A stretch of DNA of 43,270 nucleotides from Rhodanobacter sp. (GTDB lineage: Bacteria; Pseudomonadota; Gammaproteobacteria; Xanthomonadales; Rhodanobacteraceae), in assembly GCA_004298015.1 (NCBI GenBank), contig SCSE01000037.1, positions 1 through 43,270 of the forward strand, in the 5' to 3' direction. This document shows, piece after piece, positions 34,389 through 43,270 of the stretch. The translations under genes were made by a program, and so were the position numbers. The notes under the pieces are model-generated. The model was given only the letters and a program-made list of their open reading frames with translations, was not told the origin of the DNA and searched no databases. Numbering within the stretch: position 1 is the stretch's first letter; each line of letters opens with the position of its first letter.

Positions 34389-34416
34389 ACCTGTGGGTCA
34401 GTCGATTCTGTGTCCT

Positions 34417-34441
34417 CGGGGCCGGCCTTGCGCCGGCCCCG
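34417..34441 (+). terminator. GC-rich hairpin between cydX-like gene and cydD
   Basis: CGGGGCCGGC and GCCGGCCCCG form a perfect 10-bp stem with loop CTTGC. It is followed by TACTTCC, not a U-tract, so it might be a weak terminator, an RNA stability element, or a processing site separating oxidase genes from cydDC. Confidence 0.5.
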
Positions 34442-34457
34442 TACTTCCGGGCAGCCG

Positions 34458-36200
34458 ATGACCGCTTCGACATCTTCCTGGTTACGTGAGCAGGCGCGCC
34501 CGGCACACCGTTTGCTGGCATTCGGGGTAACCGCTGGCGTGGCACAGGCGATACTGCTGTGCGTCGGTGCCTGGCTGGTGGCACACATGCTTGCGCAGGC
34601 GGTTCTGACCGGACGGAGGCTGGGGGAGCTGTGGCCCGGCATGGTGGCGTTGTTGGTGATTGCGCTGGCACGGTTCGTCCTCGGTCTGTGGCAGCGGCGC
34701 ATGACCTTCGAGGCCGGTGCGCAGGTGGGTGACAACGTGCGCAACGCGCTGGAACAATGGATGCGACAGCTCGGTCCACGTTGGGCCGTGCAGCAATCCA
34801 GTGGCGACATCGTCACCCGCAGCGTCGATGGGGTGCAGGCCCTGGTTCCCTACTATGCGGGCTACCTGCCGCAAGTGGCCCTCACCGCACTGATACCTGC
34901 GGTGATCCTGCTGGCGGTGGTCGCGGCCGATCCATGGTCGGCCTTGATCCTGCTGTTTACCGCGCCGCTGATCCCCTTATTCATGGTACTGGTCGGTGGT
35001 ACCGCCGAACGCGCCAGTCAGCGTCGCTGGTCGCGACTGCGCCGGATGGGCGCGCGCTTCATGGATGCGCTCTCCGGGCTGACCACCTTGCGACTGTGTC
35101 GGGCTACCGGTAGGGAGGAGGCTCTGCTGGCGGCCAGTGGCGAAGCCTACCGGCGGGAAACCATGGCTGTGCTGCGTATCGCCTTCCTGTCGGCGCTGGT
35201 GCTGGAATTCTTTGCGACGGTCAGCATCGCGGTACTGGCGGTGCTGATCGGTTTTCGCCTGATGGGGGGGACGCTGGGTTTCCAGCAGGGTCTGTTTGTG
35301 CTGCTGCTGGCACCCGAACTATTTCTGCCGCTGCGTGCATTGGGCACACAGCGGCATCGGCGGATGGAAGCCGCCGCCGCTGCGGAGGATCTGATCACGC
35401 TGCTGGCGACGCCTGTTGCCGCCGTGCCGTCCCAGCCGGCGGGTGCACATTCGAATACCTTTGCGGCACGGCAAATCGTGCTGACATTCGAACAGGTGAG
35501 CTTCGGCTACGAGCCGGAGCGTGTCGTGCTGCAGGATCTCGACCTCACGGTCGAGGCGGGCACGGTGCTTACCCTGGTCGGCAGTACTGGCAATGGCAAG
35601 AGCACGCTGCTCAACCTGTTGATGGGATTCGTCTCGCCGCAGTGCGGTCGCATCCTGGCCAATGGACAGGATTTGGCCGTACTCGATATGAACTCATGGC
35701 GGCAGCATATCGGCTGGGTGTCACAGCGCGCCCACGTTTTTCACGGCAGTCTGCGTGACAACTTGTTGATGGCAGCACCGACGGCCGACGATACGCGCCT
35801 GGAACACGCGCTGCGGGCGTCCGCTCTGGAACCCGTAGTGGCGCGTCTGCCACAAGGGCTGGACACACTGCTGGGCGAACATGGCCAGGGGTTGTCGGGC
35901 GGTGAACGACAGCGCCTGGCATTGGCCCGTGCTTGGCTGCGCGATGCGCCCTTGTTGCTGCTGGACGAGCCCACCCAGCATCTGGATACCGCCACCGCGG
36001 CGAAGGTCGACGTCGCCATCGAGGCGCTTGCCGTCGGGCGCACAGTGATTCGCGTTGCGCATCGACTGCATGCCCTGGCCGATGGGGCACGGGTCGCTGT
36101 GCTGGCTGATGGACGGATAGTTGAAGCAGGGCGGGTTGCCGATCTGCGTGCTTCCAGGGGGGCCTTTGCTCATCTGCTGGCGGCGGACCGTGCCGCATGA
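34458..36200 (+). CDS. cydD: Heterodimeric ABC exporter subunit CydD
   Basis: CydDC exports glutathione and cysteine to the periplasm and is needed to assemble bd oxidase. The membrane domain (about residues 20-310, six helices) begins LLAFGVTAGVAQAILLCVGA. The ATPase domain has Walker A LVGSTGNGKSTLLNLL, signature GLSGGERQRLALARA and Walker B LLLLDEPTQHLD. The start MTASTSSWLREQARPAHR is at 34458; 16 earlier codons are open but lie in the hairpin. At 580 aa the size is usual. Its stop overlaps the cydC ATG by 4 bases. Confidence 0.93.
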   Translation: MTASTSSWLREQARPAHRLLAFGVTAGVAQAILLCVGAWLVAHMLAQAVLTGRRLGELWPGMVALLVIALARFVLGLWQRRMTFEAGAQVGDNVRNALEQWMRQLGPRWAVQQSSGDIVTRSVDGVQALVPYYAGYLPQVALTALIPAVILLAVVAADPWSALILLFTAPLIPLFMVLVGGTAERASQRRWSRLRRMGARFMDALSGLTTLRLCRATGREEALLAASGEAYRRETMAVLRIAFLSALVLEFFATVSIAVLAVLIGFRLMGGTLGFQQGLFVLLLAPELFLPLRALGTQRHRRMEAAAAAEDLITLLATPVAAVPSQPAGAHSNTFAARQIVLTFEQVSFGYEPERVVLQDLDLTVEAGTVLTLVGSTGNGKSTLLNLLMGFVSPQCGRILANGQDLAVLDMNSWRQHIGWVSQRAHVFHGSLRDNLLMAAPTADDTRLEHALRASALEPVVARLPQGLDTLLGEHGQGLSGGERQRLALARAWLRDAPLLLLDEPTQHLDTATAAKVDVAIEALAVGRTVIRVAHRLHALADGARVAVLADGRIVEAGRVADLRASRGAFAHLLAADRAA

Positions 36201-37954
36201 GTGACCAGCCCTCGCATTCCGATAGTTCGTTGGTAGTGCTGTGGCGCCTTTTTGGCCTGATGCGCAATCAACGCGGGTGGATGGCTCTGGGTCTGGCCAT
36301 GGCCATGCTGAGTACGTTGTCCGGCATAGGCCTGATGGCTATTTCCGGCCATTTCATCACCAGCATGGCCCTGGTCGGCGCCGGTGGCGTGGCCATCAAC
36401 TACTACACGCCGGCGGCGCTGATCCGCCTGTTTGCAATTCTGCGCACGGGCGGGCGCTATGCCGAGCGGCTGCTGACCCATGAAGCGACCCTGCGCATGC
36501 TGGCTCGCCTGCGCGTCTGGTTGTTTGGGCGGCTGGTGCCGCTGGCGCCCGCCGCACTGGGTGAGCTGCGCAGCGCCGAACTGTTCTCACGCCTGCGCGC
36601 CGATGTGGATGCGCTGGAGCACGCCTATCTCGGCGTACTGATTCCGTTGCTGGTGGCGCTGCTGACGATGCTTGTGGTCGTGGCAGCGACTCTGGTCTAC
36701 CTGCCCGTGCTCAGCCTTCCGCTGTTGCTGTTCTTTCTGTTGGGGGGCGCCTTGCTTCCTGGCTGGATGCTGCGTCACGGCCGGGCGCCGGGCGCCATCG
36801 TAGTGGCCTGCAACGAGACCATGCGCGCGCTGGCTGCCGATGGCCTGCGCGGTCGTGCCGAACTGGCGCTTTACGGCGCCGAAGAAGCTCACGCCGACAA
36901 GCTGGCGGCGGTGGCGGCGCGTCTGCGCCAGGCGCAGTGCCAGCTGGATCGATTGCAGGCACTGGGGAGTGGTAGCGTCATGTTGGCAGCCCAGCTGGCA
37001 GCACTATGTACCTTGCTGTGGGGGCTTGCGGCACAGGGCGGTGGCCTGCTGGCCGGGCCGGACCTGGTCATGCTGGTTTTGCTCGTGCCGGCGGCGTTCG
37101 AGGCCATCGCACCGCTCCCCGAGGCTTGGGCGCAGTTGGGAACGACTCTGGTGTCGGCACGTCGTGTCTTCAACCTTGCCGACACCCCCATACCGGTACC
37201 CGAGCCAGGCCAGCCGTCGCCCCGGATCGACCGGTACGATCTGCGCCTGCGTGGCGTGCGGCTGCGCTATGGTGGGCAAAGCCCATGGGTGCTTGACGGC
37301 GTCGACCTTGACATTGCACAGGGCCGCCGCGTCGCCTTGGTTGGAGCCTCCGGCGCCGGCAAGAGCAGTCTGGTGAACGTGCTGAGCCGACTCTATCCCT
37401 GCGAGGGTTCCATCACCTTGGGTGGAACGTCGTTCGACGCCTGGCGTGGCGACGATCTCAGGGCGCAGATCGCGGTGGTCGAGCAACGACCGTATTTGTT
37501 CGATGCCAGTCTGCGGGACAACCTGCGGCTGGCTCACCCCGAGGCGAGCGAAGCGCAGCTCCAGAAAGCCATCGAGCAGGCCCAGTTGAGCGATTACGTG
37601 GCCAGTCTGCCGCAGGGTCTGCGCACCTGGGTGGGGGAGGACGGCATCCGGGTCTCCGGCGGTGAGGCACGACGCATCGCAATCGCGCGCGCCTTGCTGG
37701 CTGATCCGCCGATTCTGGTGCTGGACGAGCCCACCGAGGGTCTGGATGCCGCGACCGTGACCCAGTTATATGCGGCGCTGGACGCCGCAATGAAAGGCCG
37801 CAGCGTGCTGCTGATCACTCACCGACTTGGCGGCCTGGCCAATCTGGTCGACGACGTGGCGACGATGCAGCAAGGACATATCGTCGAATGTGTTCCGATA
37901 GCCGACTATCTGGACCGCTTGACGTTGCGGGAGAGTTACCCGACGCGTGGATGA
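36197..37954 (+). CDS. cydC: Heterodimeric ABC exporter subunit CydC
   Basis: This is the partner of CydD. The membrane domain (about residues 10-320) includes GLMAISGHFITSMALVG and the conserved R-Y-A-E-R-L-L-T-H-E segment (RTGGRYAERLLTHEATLRML), a CydC hallmark. The ATPase domain shows ALVGASGAGKSSLVNVL, signature RVSGGEARRIAIARALL and Walker B ILVLDEPTEGLDAATV. It is 585 aa long, and translation begins inside ATGA at the end of cydD. The convergent reductase gene ends about 100 bases beyond the stop. Confidence 0.93.
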   Translation: MSDQPSHSDSSLVVLWRLFGLMRNQRGWMALGLAMAMLSTLSGIGLMAISGHFITSMALVGAGGVAINYYTPAALIRLFAILRTGGRYAERLLTHEATLRMLARLRVWLFGRLVPLAPAALGELRSAELFSRLRADVDALEHAYLGVLIPLLVALLTMLVVVAATLVYLPVLSLPLLLFFLLGGALLPGWMLRHGRAPGAIVVACNETMRALAADGLRGRAELALYGAEEAHADKLAAVAARLRQAQCQLDRLQALGSGSVMLAAQLAALCTLLWGLAAQGGGLLAGPDLVMLVLLVPAAFEAIAPLPEAWAQLGTTLVSARRVFNLADTPIPVPEPGQPSPRIDRYDLRLRGVRLRYGGQSPWVLDGVDLDIAQGRRVALVGASGAGKSSLVNVLSRLYPCEGSITLGGTSFDAWRGDDLRAQIAVVEQRPYLFDASLRDNLRLAHPEASEAQLQKAIEQAQLSDYVASLPQGLRTWVGEDGIRVSGGEARRIAIARALLADPPILVLDEPTEGLDAATVTQLYAALDAAMKGRSVLLITHRLGGLANLVDDVATMQQGHIVECVPIADYLDRLTLRESYPTRG

Positions 37955-38052
37955 AGGAGCACGACGTGACGTTTGCTTCACCAAGCCGCCAACGGGGCGT
38001 GGAAGCCGATAAAAATTCATCCGTCTGATCGTCCCCCGGCAGGGCATATCGC

Positions 38053-39408
38053 TCAAGGCAACATGGATTCGATATCCGAGGCGGCGGTGGGGTAGGCGAA
38101 AGTGGCGTGCCGGATCGCATCGGCGGTCAGGCCGCTGCGCATGGCGAAGCCGAACAGGTTGATCACTTCGGCGGCGTCGGGGCCGATCAGGTGGGCGCCG
38201 AGGATGCGACCGCTCTCTTCTTCCACCAGCACCTTGTAGCCATAGCAAGGCTCATTGACGCGGCGTGCCGTGAACCACCCAGGTACGCTGGCGTGGCTGA
38301 CCTTGAAACGCAGACCTTGCTCTCTGGCCTGCGCTTCCAGCAGACCGACCCGGGTCAACGTCGGCAGGGTGAATACGGCGCTGGGAATGCCGGTGTAGTC
38401 CACGCTCGCCTCCGCCTTGCCGAGCAGGTTGTCGACCACGGCGTGGGCCTCCAGCGCCGCCACCGGGGTTAGCGGCAACGGTCCGCTAGCAGCATCGCCA
38501 GCGGCATAGATCGCCGGATTGGAGGTGCTGCGGAAGTGGTGATCAAGCGACAGCTTGCCGTGGTCGTGGGCGATACCGGCCGCGTCGAGATCCAGCGTCT
38601 CCAGTGCCGGCGCCCGACCGCCACTGTGCACCACCAGGTCGGCGGTAATGACGAGTTGACCATCCGGGCCGTGTGCCTCGACCTCGAAGTCGTCACCACG
38701 CCGGCGTATCCCCTTGACCTCATGCCCGAGACGCACGTCCACGCCAAGGGTGCGGGTGCGTTCGACCAGCATGTCGACGAGGTCTGGATCGAAACCGGTC
38801 AATGGCTGCTGGCCACGATTGAGGATCGTGACCTCGGCGCCGGCACGTGCGGCGATATGGGCAAATTCGAAACCGATATAGCCGCCGCCGACCAGCACGA
38901 TGCGCTTCGGCAGGGCCGCAAGACTCAGGAAGTCGTCGCTCAGCGCCAGATGCTCGGCACCTTCGATCGGCAAGGGGACAGGTTCGGCACCGGCAGCGAT
39001 CACGATATGTCGTGCGGAAAGCGTCTGCTCGCCCACCACGATGCTGTTGGGGCCGCTGAAACGTGCACGACCGTGGAAAGTATCGATACCTTGTTTGCGG
39101 TACGCATGCTCACGCTTTTCAGGCACCGGATCGGTGAATGACCGTTTGTGCCGCTGCAGCGCAGGCCAGTCGATATGGACGTCGCCTTTTACCGTATCGA
39201 TGGCTCCCATGCGTTCGAAACCGTCGATCACCTCGCAGGCAGCCACCAGCATCTTCTTCGGATCGCAGCCGCGCAACGCACAGGTGCCGCCGAACGGACG
39301 ATGGTCGACGATCGCCACCGACCAGCCAGCCTTGCGGCAGCCCATCGCAGTGACGCTGGCCGCGGTACCGGTACCGATCACGATCAGATCATGGGTCGTT
39401 TCGCTCAT
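38053..39408 (-). CDS. Pyridine-nucleotide disulfide oxidoreductase closing the mer operon
   Basis: The 451-aa flavoprotein has FAD-binding LIVIGTGTAASVTAMGCRKA and the redox disulfide Cys43-x4-Cys48 in FGGTCALRGCDPKKM. An NAD(P)-binding LVGGGYIGFEFAHIAARAGA, IYAAGDAASGPLPLTPVA (second FAD motif) and a dimerisation domain follow. The catalytic H-P of glutathione reductases near the C-terminus is replaced: ATFAYPTAASDI has Tyr before Pro. There is no C-terminal Cys-Cys, so it is not a MerA. AGGAG lies 6 bases before the ATG at 39406-39408; another ATG is immediately upstream. It starts 19 bases after merA, so it should be the last gene of the mer transcript. Substrate unknown. Confidence 0.82.
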   Translation of the reverse strand: MSETTHDLIVIGTGTAASVTAMGCRKAGWSVAIVDHRPFGGTCALRGCDPKKMLVAACEVIDGFERMGAIDTVKGDVHIDWPALQRHKRSFTDPVPEKREHAYRKQGIDTFHGRARFSGPNSIVVGEQTLSARHIVIAAGAEPVPLPIEGAEHLALSDDFLSLAALPKRIVLVGGGYIGFEFAHIAARAGAEVTILNRGQQPLTGFDPDLVDMLVERTRTLGVDVRLGHEVKGIRRRGDDFEVEAHGPDGQLVITADLVVHSGGRAPALETLDLDAAGIAHDHGKLSLDHHFRSTSNPAIYAAGDAASGPLPLTPVAALEAHAVVDNLLGKAEASVDYTGIPSAVFTLPTLTRVGLLEAQAREQGLRFKVSHASVPGWFTARRVNEPCYGYKVLVEEESGRILGAHLIGPDAAEVINLFGFAMRSGLTADAIRHATFAYPTAASDIESMLP

Positions 39409-39427
39409 CATGTTCTCCTGGGTAAGT

Positions 39428-40923
<1,496 letters not shown>

Positions 40924-41001
40924 GGTAATTCCTGGCAAATCGACGCCGTGCCGCCGGCACGCATGCCGTCGACGATGAGACGCCTCCAGGGTTGAATCGA
41001 T

Positions 41002-41424
41002 TCAGCCGTGACTGACGGGCTGGCTGTCGGTACGACAAACCGCATGGCGCGCCGGCGACAACAAGTCCCAGATCGACACCGCAACCATCAGCACCAGACC
41101 GCTATAAAGCAGCCATCCCGTGCGATGGCCGGTGGCACGCATCACAAACACCGCGACCAGCACCAGCAACGGTCCGATCACGCCCAGCGCGGTGCGGTGC
41201 CATTGTCGATGGCTGAACCAGCCCAACGCATTGGCGAGTAGGGCAATCCCGGCAAAAGCCGGCAGCAGGAAGCGGATGAACAGCCCTTCATACGGGCTCA
41301 GAAAGCCCAGTCCGATCGCCGCGCCGAGGCTGGCTATGGCCGGAAAGCAGCTGGCGCAAGCCGCAGCGGAAACCACGCTGCCGAGCAAGCCGGTCTTGTC
41401 TGCCAGTCGTGTAATTATCGACAT
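41002..41424 (-). CDS. merC: Mercuric transport protein MerC
   Basis: MerC is an inner-membrane Hg(II) importer. The 140-aa protein has four hydrophobic segments. Cys23 and Cys26 lie in the first, reading SAAACASCFPAIASLGAAIG, the metal-binding pair known for MerC, and more cysteine is near the C-terminus (HAVC). The start at 41422-41424 follows GGAGA; the frame is open 17 codons further upstream without a site. It lies between merP and merA in the order merT-merP-merC-merA. Confidence 0.9.
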   Translation of the reverse strand: MSIITRLADKTGLLGSVVSAAACASCFPAIASLGAAIGLGFLSPYEGLFIRFLLPAFAGIALLANALGWFSHRQWHRTALGVIGPLLVLVAVFVMRATGHRTGWLLYSGLVLMVAVSIWDLLSPARHAVCRTDSQPVSHG

Positions 41425-41443
41425 GAGTTTTCTCCGAAGGTGC

Positions 41444-41722
41444 TCAGCGAACCACGGTGGATGGGTAGCCCGCATCCTTGGTGGCCTTGGTCAAGGTGGC
41501 GACATTGGTCTTCGCGTCGTCATACGTGACGATGGCTTCGCGCTTGTCGATATTGACCCGGGTGCCCTCGACACCCGTGACGCGCGATAGCGCCGCCTTT
41601 ACCGTAATCGGGCACGCGGCGCAGGTCATGCCCGGCACCGACAAGGTAGCGGTCTTCGTCGCGGCCCATGCGGGCGCGGCGAACAGGGCGGAAAGCAGGA
41701 TGATGGCGGTCAACTTTTTCAT
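41444..41722 (-). CDS. merP: Periplasmic mercury-binding protein MerP
   Basis: MerP captures Hg(II) in the periplasm and passes it to MerT. A signal peptide (MKKLTAIILLSALFAAPAWA, cleavage after AWA) is followed by an HMA-fold domain with SVPGMTCAACPITVKAAL, where Cys34 and Cys37 are the ligands. At 92 aa it is the normal size and the C-terminal part ATKDAGYPSTVV is typical. GAAAGGAGA precedes the ATG. The gene follows merT by 12 bases and looks intact. Confidence 0.95.
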   Translation of the reverse strand: MKKLTAIILLSALFAAPAWAATKTATLSVPGMTCAACPITVKAALSRVTGVEGTRVNIDKREAIVTYDDAKTNVATLTKATKDAGYPSTVVR

Positions 41723-41734
41723 GGGTGTCTCCTT

Positions 41735-42085
41735 TCAGTAGAACAGCGGCAACACGTAGGGATATACCAGCGCCAGCAGGACCAGGCCGGCCACGACCCA
41801 GAAAATGATCTTGTAGGTCGACCTTACTTGCGGTATCGCGCAAACATCGTCCGGACGACACGCGACCGCAGGGCGAAAGATGCGTCGATAGGCGAAAAAC
41901 AACATGGTCAAGGCCGCGGCAATGAAGATCGGCCGATACGGCTCCAGCACGGTCAGATTGCCGATCCAGGCGCCCGAAAACCCGAGCGTGACCAGCAATA
42001 GCGGACCGAGGCAGCAGGTGGACGCCAGGATCGCGGCGAGTCCACCCACGGCGAGTGCCCCTTTGCCATCCTTCGATGCGGACAT
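41735..42085 (-). CDS. merT: Mercuric transport protein MerT
   Basis: MerT moves Hg(II) across the inner membrane. The 116-aa protein starting at 42083-42085 (MSASKDGKGALAVGG) has Cys24-Cys25 in ILASTCCLGPLLLV in the first helix and Cys76 and Cys82 in the cytosolic loop ACRPDDVCAI, exactly the spacing known for MerT. Three membrane helices are visible. An ATG at 42107-42109 is in frame, but it would lie only about 6 bases from the expected transcript start of the mer promoter, so the later ATG with AAGGCG upstream is preferred. Confidence 0.93.
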   Translation of the reverse strand: MSASKDGKGALAVGGLAAILASTCCLGPLLLVTLGFSGAWIGNLTVLEPYRPIFIAAALTMLFFAYRRIFRPAVACRPDDVCAIPQVRSTYKIIFWVVAGLVLLALVYPYVLPLFY

Positions 42086-42121
42086 GGTGTGCGCCTTTTT
42101 AAAAGCCATGGTGATCGTCCT

Positions 42122-42152
42122 ACCTTATTCCCGTAGTCAGGTACGGAGTCAA
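42122..42152 (-). promoter_or_regulatory. mer operon promoter/operator (PmerT)
   Basis: On the minus strand TTGACT (42152-42147) and TAAGGT (42127-42122) are separated by 19 bases holding the dyad CCGTAC-CTGA-CTACGG. This matches the classic MerR-bound promoter of mer operons. The predicted start is near 42115. The divergent merR remnant begins at 42157, just behind the -35 element, as in standard mer loci. Confidence 0.93.
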
Positions 42153-42156
42153 GGGT

Positions 42157-42473
42157 ATGAGTCACCCAGCAGGAAACCTTTCCAGCGGCATTCGTCGTTA
42201 CGGCAGTGCGGATGTGATCCGAGTGAAATTCGTCAAGTCGGCCCAGCGATTGGGCTTCAGCCTTGATGAAATAGCCCAGTGGCTCAGATGGGAGATGACA
42301 CCCAGTGCGCCGAAGCAGCGGAACTGGCTGCGCTTCGTCTGGCCGATGTCCGTAGCCGGCTTGCGGACCTGTTGCGCATGGAATGCGCCAGCGAGCCGCG
42401 CGGCGCAGCCCACGGCGGCGTATCTTGCCCGCTGATCGCCTCATTGCACCAACCTGACCTGGATGTCGGGTGA
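42157..42473 (+). pseudogene. merR: MerR regulator remnant (HTH deleted, frameshifted)
   Basis: The frame starts [20 protein letters not shown], where IRRYG corresponds to about residue 46 of intact MerR: the winged helix-turn-helix (about 35 residues) is missing. It goes on [24 protein letters not shown] ([20 protein letters not shown]), then shifts frame near 42285. The rest is in another frame: [30 protein letters not shown] and [11 protein letters not shown], retaining the three mercury-binding cysteines. Two lesions mean no active MerR, although the metal-binding half is still recognisable. It is divergent from merT. Confidence 0.9.
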
Positions 42474-42605
42474 TTTGCCGACACCAAACCCAGGCTTGAC
42501 CTGCAACATGTAGCGCTTTGAAGCGGGTGACGCGCCGTTCACCTGCAAGTGACATCGCCTGCATGCGGCGAGGGCGATGCTAACGTTTTTCAAGCGGAGA
42601 ACGTC

Positions 42606-43157
42606 ATGTCCCCAAAGCCCCTGGCAGGCCGTCGCATCGCCATTCTCGCCACCGACGGATTCGAGCAGGTCGAATTGACCGAACCAAAACGCAAGTTGGA
42701 GGAGGCCGGCGCGCTGACCGAGGTGATCGCCCCCGGTAGCGGCAGGAAGATCAAGGGCTGGGACGAGGACGATTGGGGTGACCACGTGAAAGTGGACGTC
42801 GCATTGGGAGATGCCAAGGTGGACGGTTACGACGCGCTGGTCCTTCCCGGTGGTGTGATGAGCCCGGACAAGCTGCGCTTGGAACCGGCAGCGATCGCCC
42901 TGGTCAAGGCATTTGTCGACGCGGGAAAGCTGGTAGCGGCGATTTGCCATGGTCCCTGGACGTTGATCGACGCCGGCGTGGTCAGGAACCGCCAGATGAC
43001 GTCGTGGCCTTCGCTGCGGAAGGATCTGGAAAATGCCGGCGCGCACTGGCAGGACAGTGAAGTGGTGCGCGACGGTCAGCTGATCACCAGCCGCAAGCCG
43101 GCCGACCTTCCGGCCTTCGCCGATACCATCATCGGCGCGCTGGGAGCCACCGCCTAG
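42606..43157 (+). CDS. PfpI/DJ-1 family (type 1 glutamine amidotransferase-like) protein
   Basis: The 183-aa protein starts MSPKPLAGRRIAILATDGFE after GCGGAGAA, has the family glutamate in GFEQVEL, and the nucleophile-elbow cysteine in LVAAICHGPWTLIDAG, followed by MTSWPSLRKDLENAGA. PfpI/YhbO-like members were described as proteases and later as glyoxalases or general stress proteins; the exact activity here is not known. It is cytosolic and monocistronic in this window. The 132 bases upstream of it follow the merR remnant and show no clear promoter. Confidence 0.88.
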   Translation: MSPKPLAGRRIAILATDGFEQVELTEPKRKLEEAGALTEVIAPGSGRKIKGWDEDDWGDHVKVDVALGDAKVDGYDALVLPGGVMSPDKLRLEPAAIALVKAFVDAGKLVAAICHGPWTLIDAGVVRNRQMTSWPSLRKDLENAGAHWQDSEVVRDGQLITSRKPADLPAFADTIIGALGATA

Positions 43158-43270
43158 GAGCTTGGGCCGTAGAACCTTTGGATAGCGAGATTGCGCTATC
43201 GCCATAGGATGGGTCTATCGGAAGGAGCGCATAGTGGTTCTATGCAAGCCTGACGAGAGACTCAGCCTAT
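43158..43270. other. Gene-free right edge
   Basis: No gene is supported. GATAGCG-AGATTG-CGCTATC (about 43183-43202) could form a 7-bp stem after the PfpI-family gene, without a U-tract. Confidence 0.35.

Noticed and set aside
42157-42435. A 92-aa MerR-family gene
   Set aside because: The frame lacks the helix-turn-helix and its last third is the wrong frame of the MerR C-terminus, which is found intact in another frame. It is a remnant.

Overview
The window is high-GC chromosomal DNA from a gammaproteobacterium of the Xanthomonadales, most likely Rhodanobacteraceae (Rhodanobacter, Dyella or Frateuria type). This is inferred from an RpfE-like protein gene next to recJ with prfB and lysS close by, an smc-zipA pair, and the agmatine route to putrescine (aguA, aguB). 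No database search was possible, so the taxon is an inference.

Layout. Positions 1-2000 look like an accessory-island edge: the 5' end of an IS256-type insertion sequence, a decayed LexA-like regulator behind a perfect palindrome, one hypothetical gene, a complete tRNA-Leu(UAA) gene split by a 231-nt group I intron, and an orphan 5' half of a second tRNA-Leu. Positions 2000-22200 are housekeeping: a TraB-family membrane protein, aguB, aguA, an ABC-F ATPase, the RpfE-like gene, recJ, a SpoIIAA-like protein, asnB behind a complete asparagine-codon attenuator, prfB with its programmed +1 frameshift, lysS, a thioesterase, a YciI protein, a BolA protein, smc and zipA.

Positions 22200-26000 hold a sterol-desaturase-like protein, dispersed repeats, a GNAT/nitrilase fusion gene interrupted by an amber codon, and a VapBC toxin-antitoxin pair. 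Positions 26170-30384 are a heavy-metal module: a MerR-type promoter, an HMA chaperone, a CcdA-like membrane protein, a P1B ATPase with a YPC membrane motif, a small CPAC redox protein and a MerR-family regulator. Positions 31296-37954 encode cytochrome bd oxidase and its assembly exporter (cydA, cydB with an in-frame TGA, a long CydX-like protein, cydD, cydC). Positions 38053-42473 are a mercury-resistance operon on the minus strand. Its promoter and merT, merP and merC are intact, and a second flavin disulfide reductase closes it, but merA and merR are both broken. A PfpI-family protein gene ends the window.

The most notable observations are the asnB attenuator (leader peptide ending in an Asn-rich run, mutually exclusive antiterminator and terminator), the group I intron in tRNA-Leu(UAA) with compensatory changes in P7, the half-decayed mer operon, and three premature stops in otherwise conserved frames.
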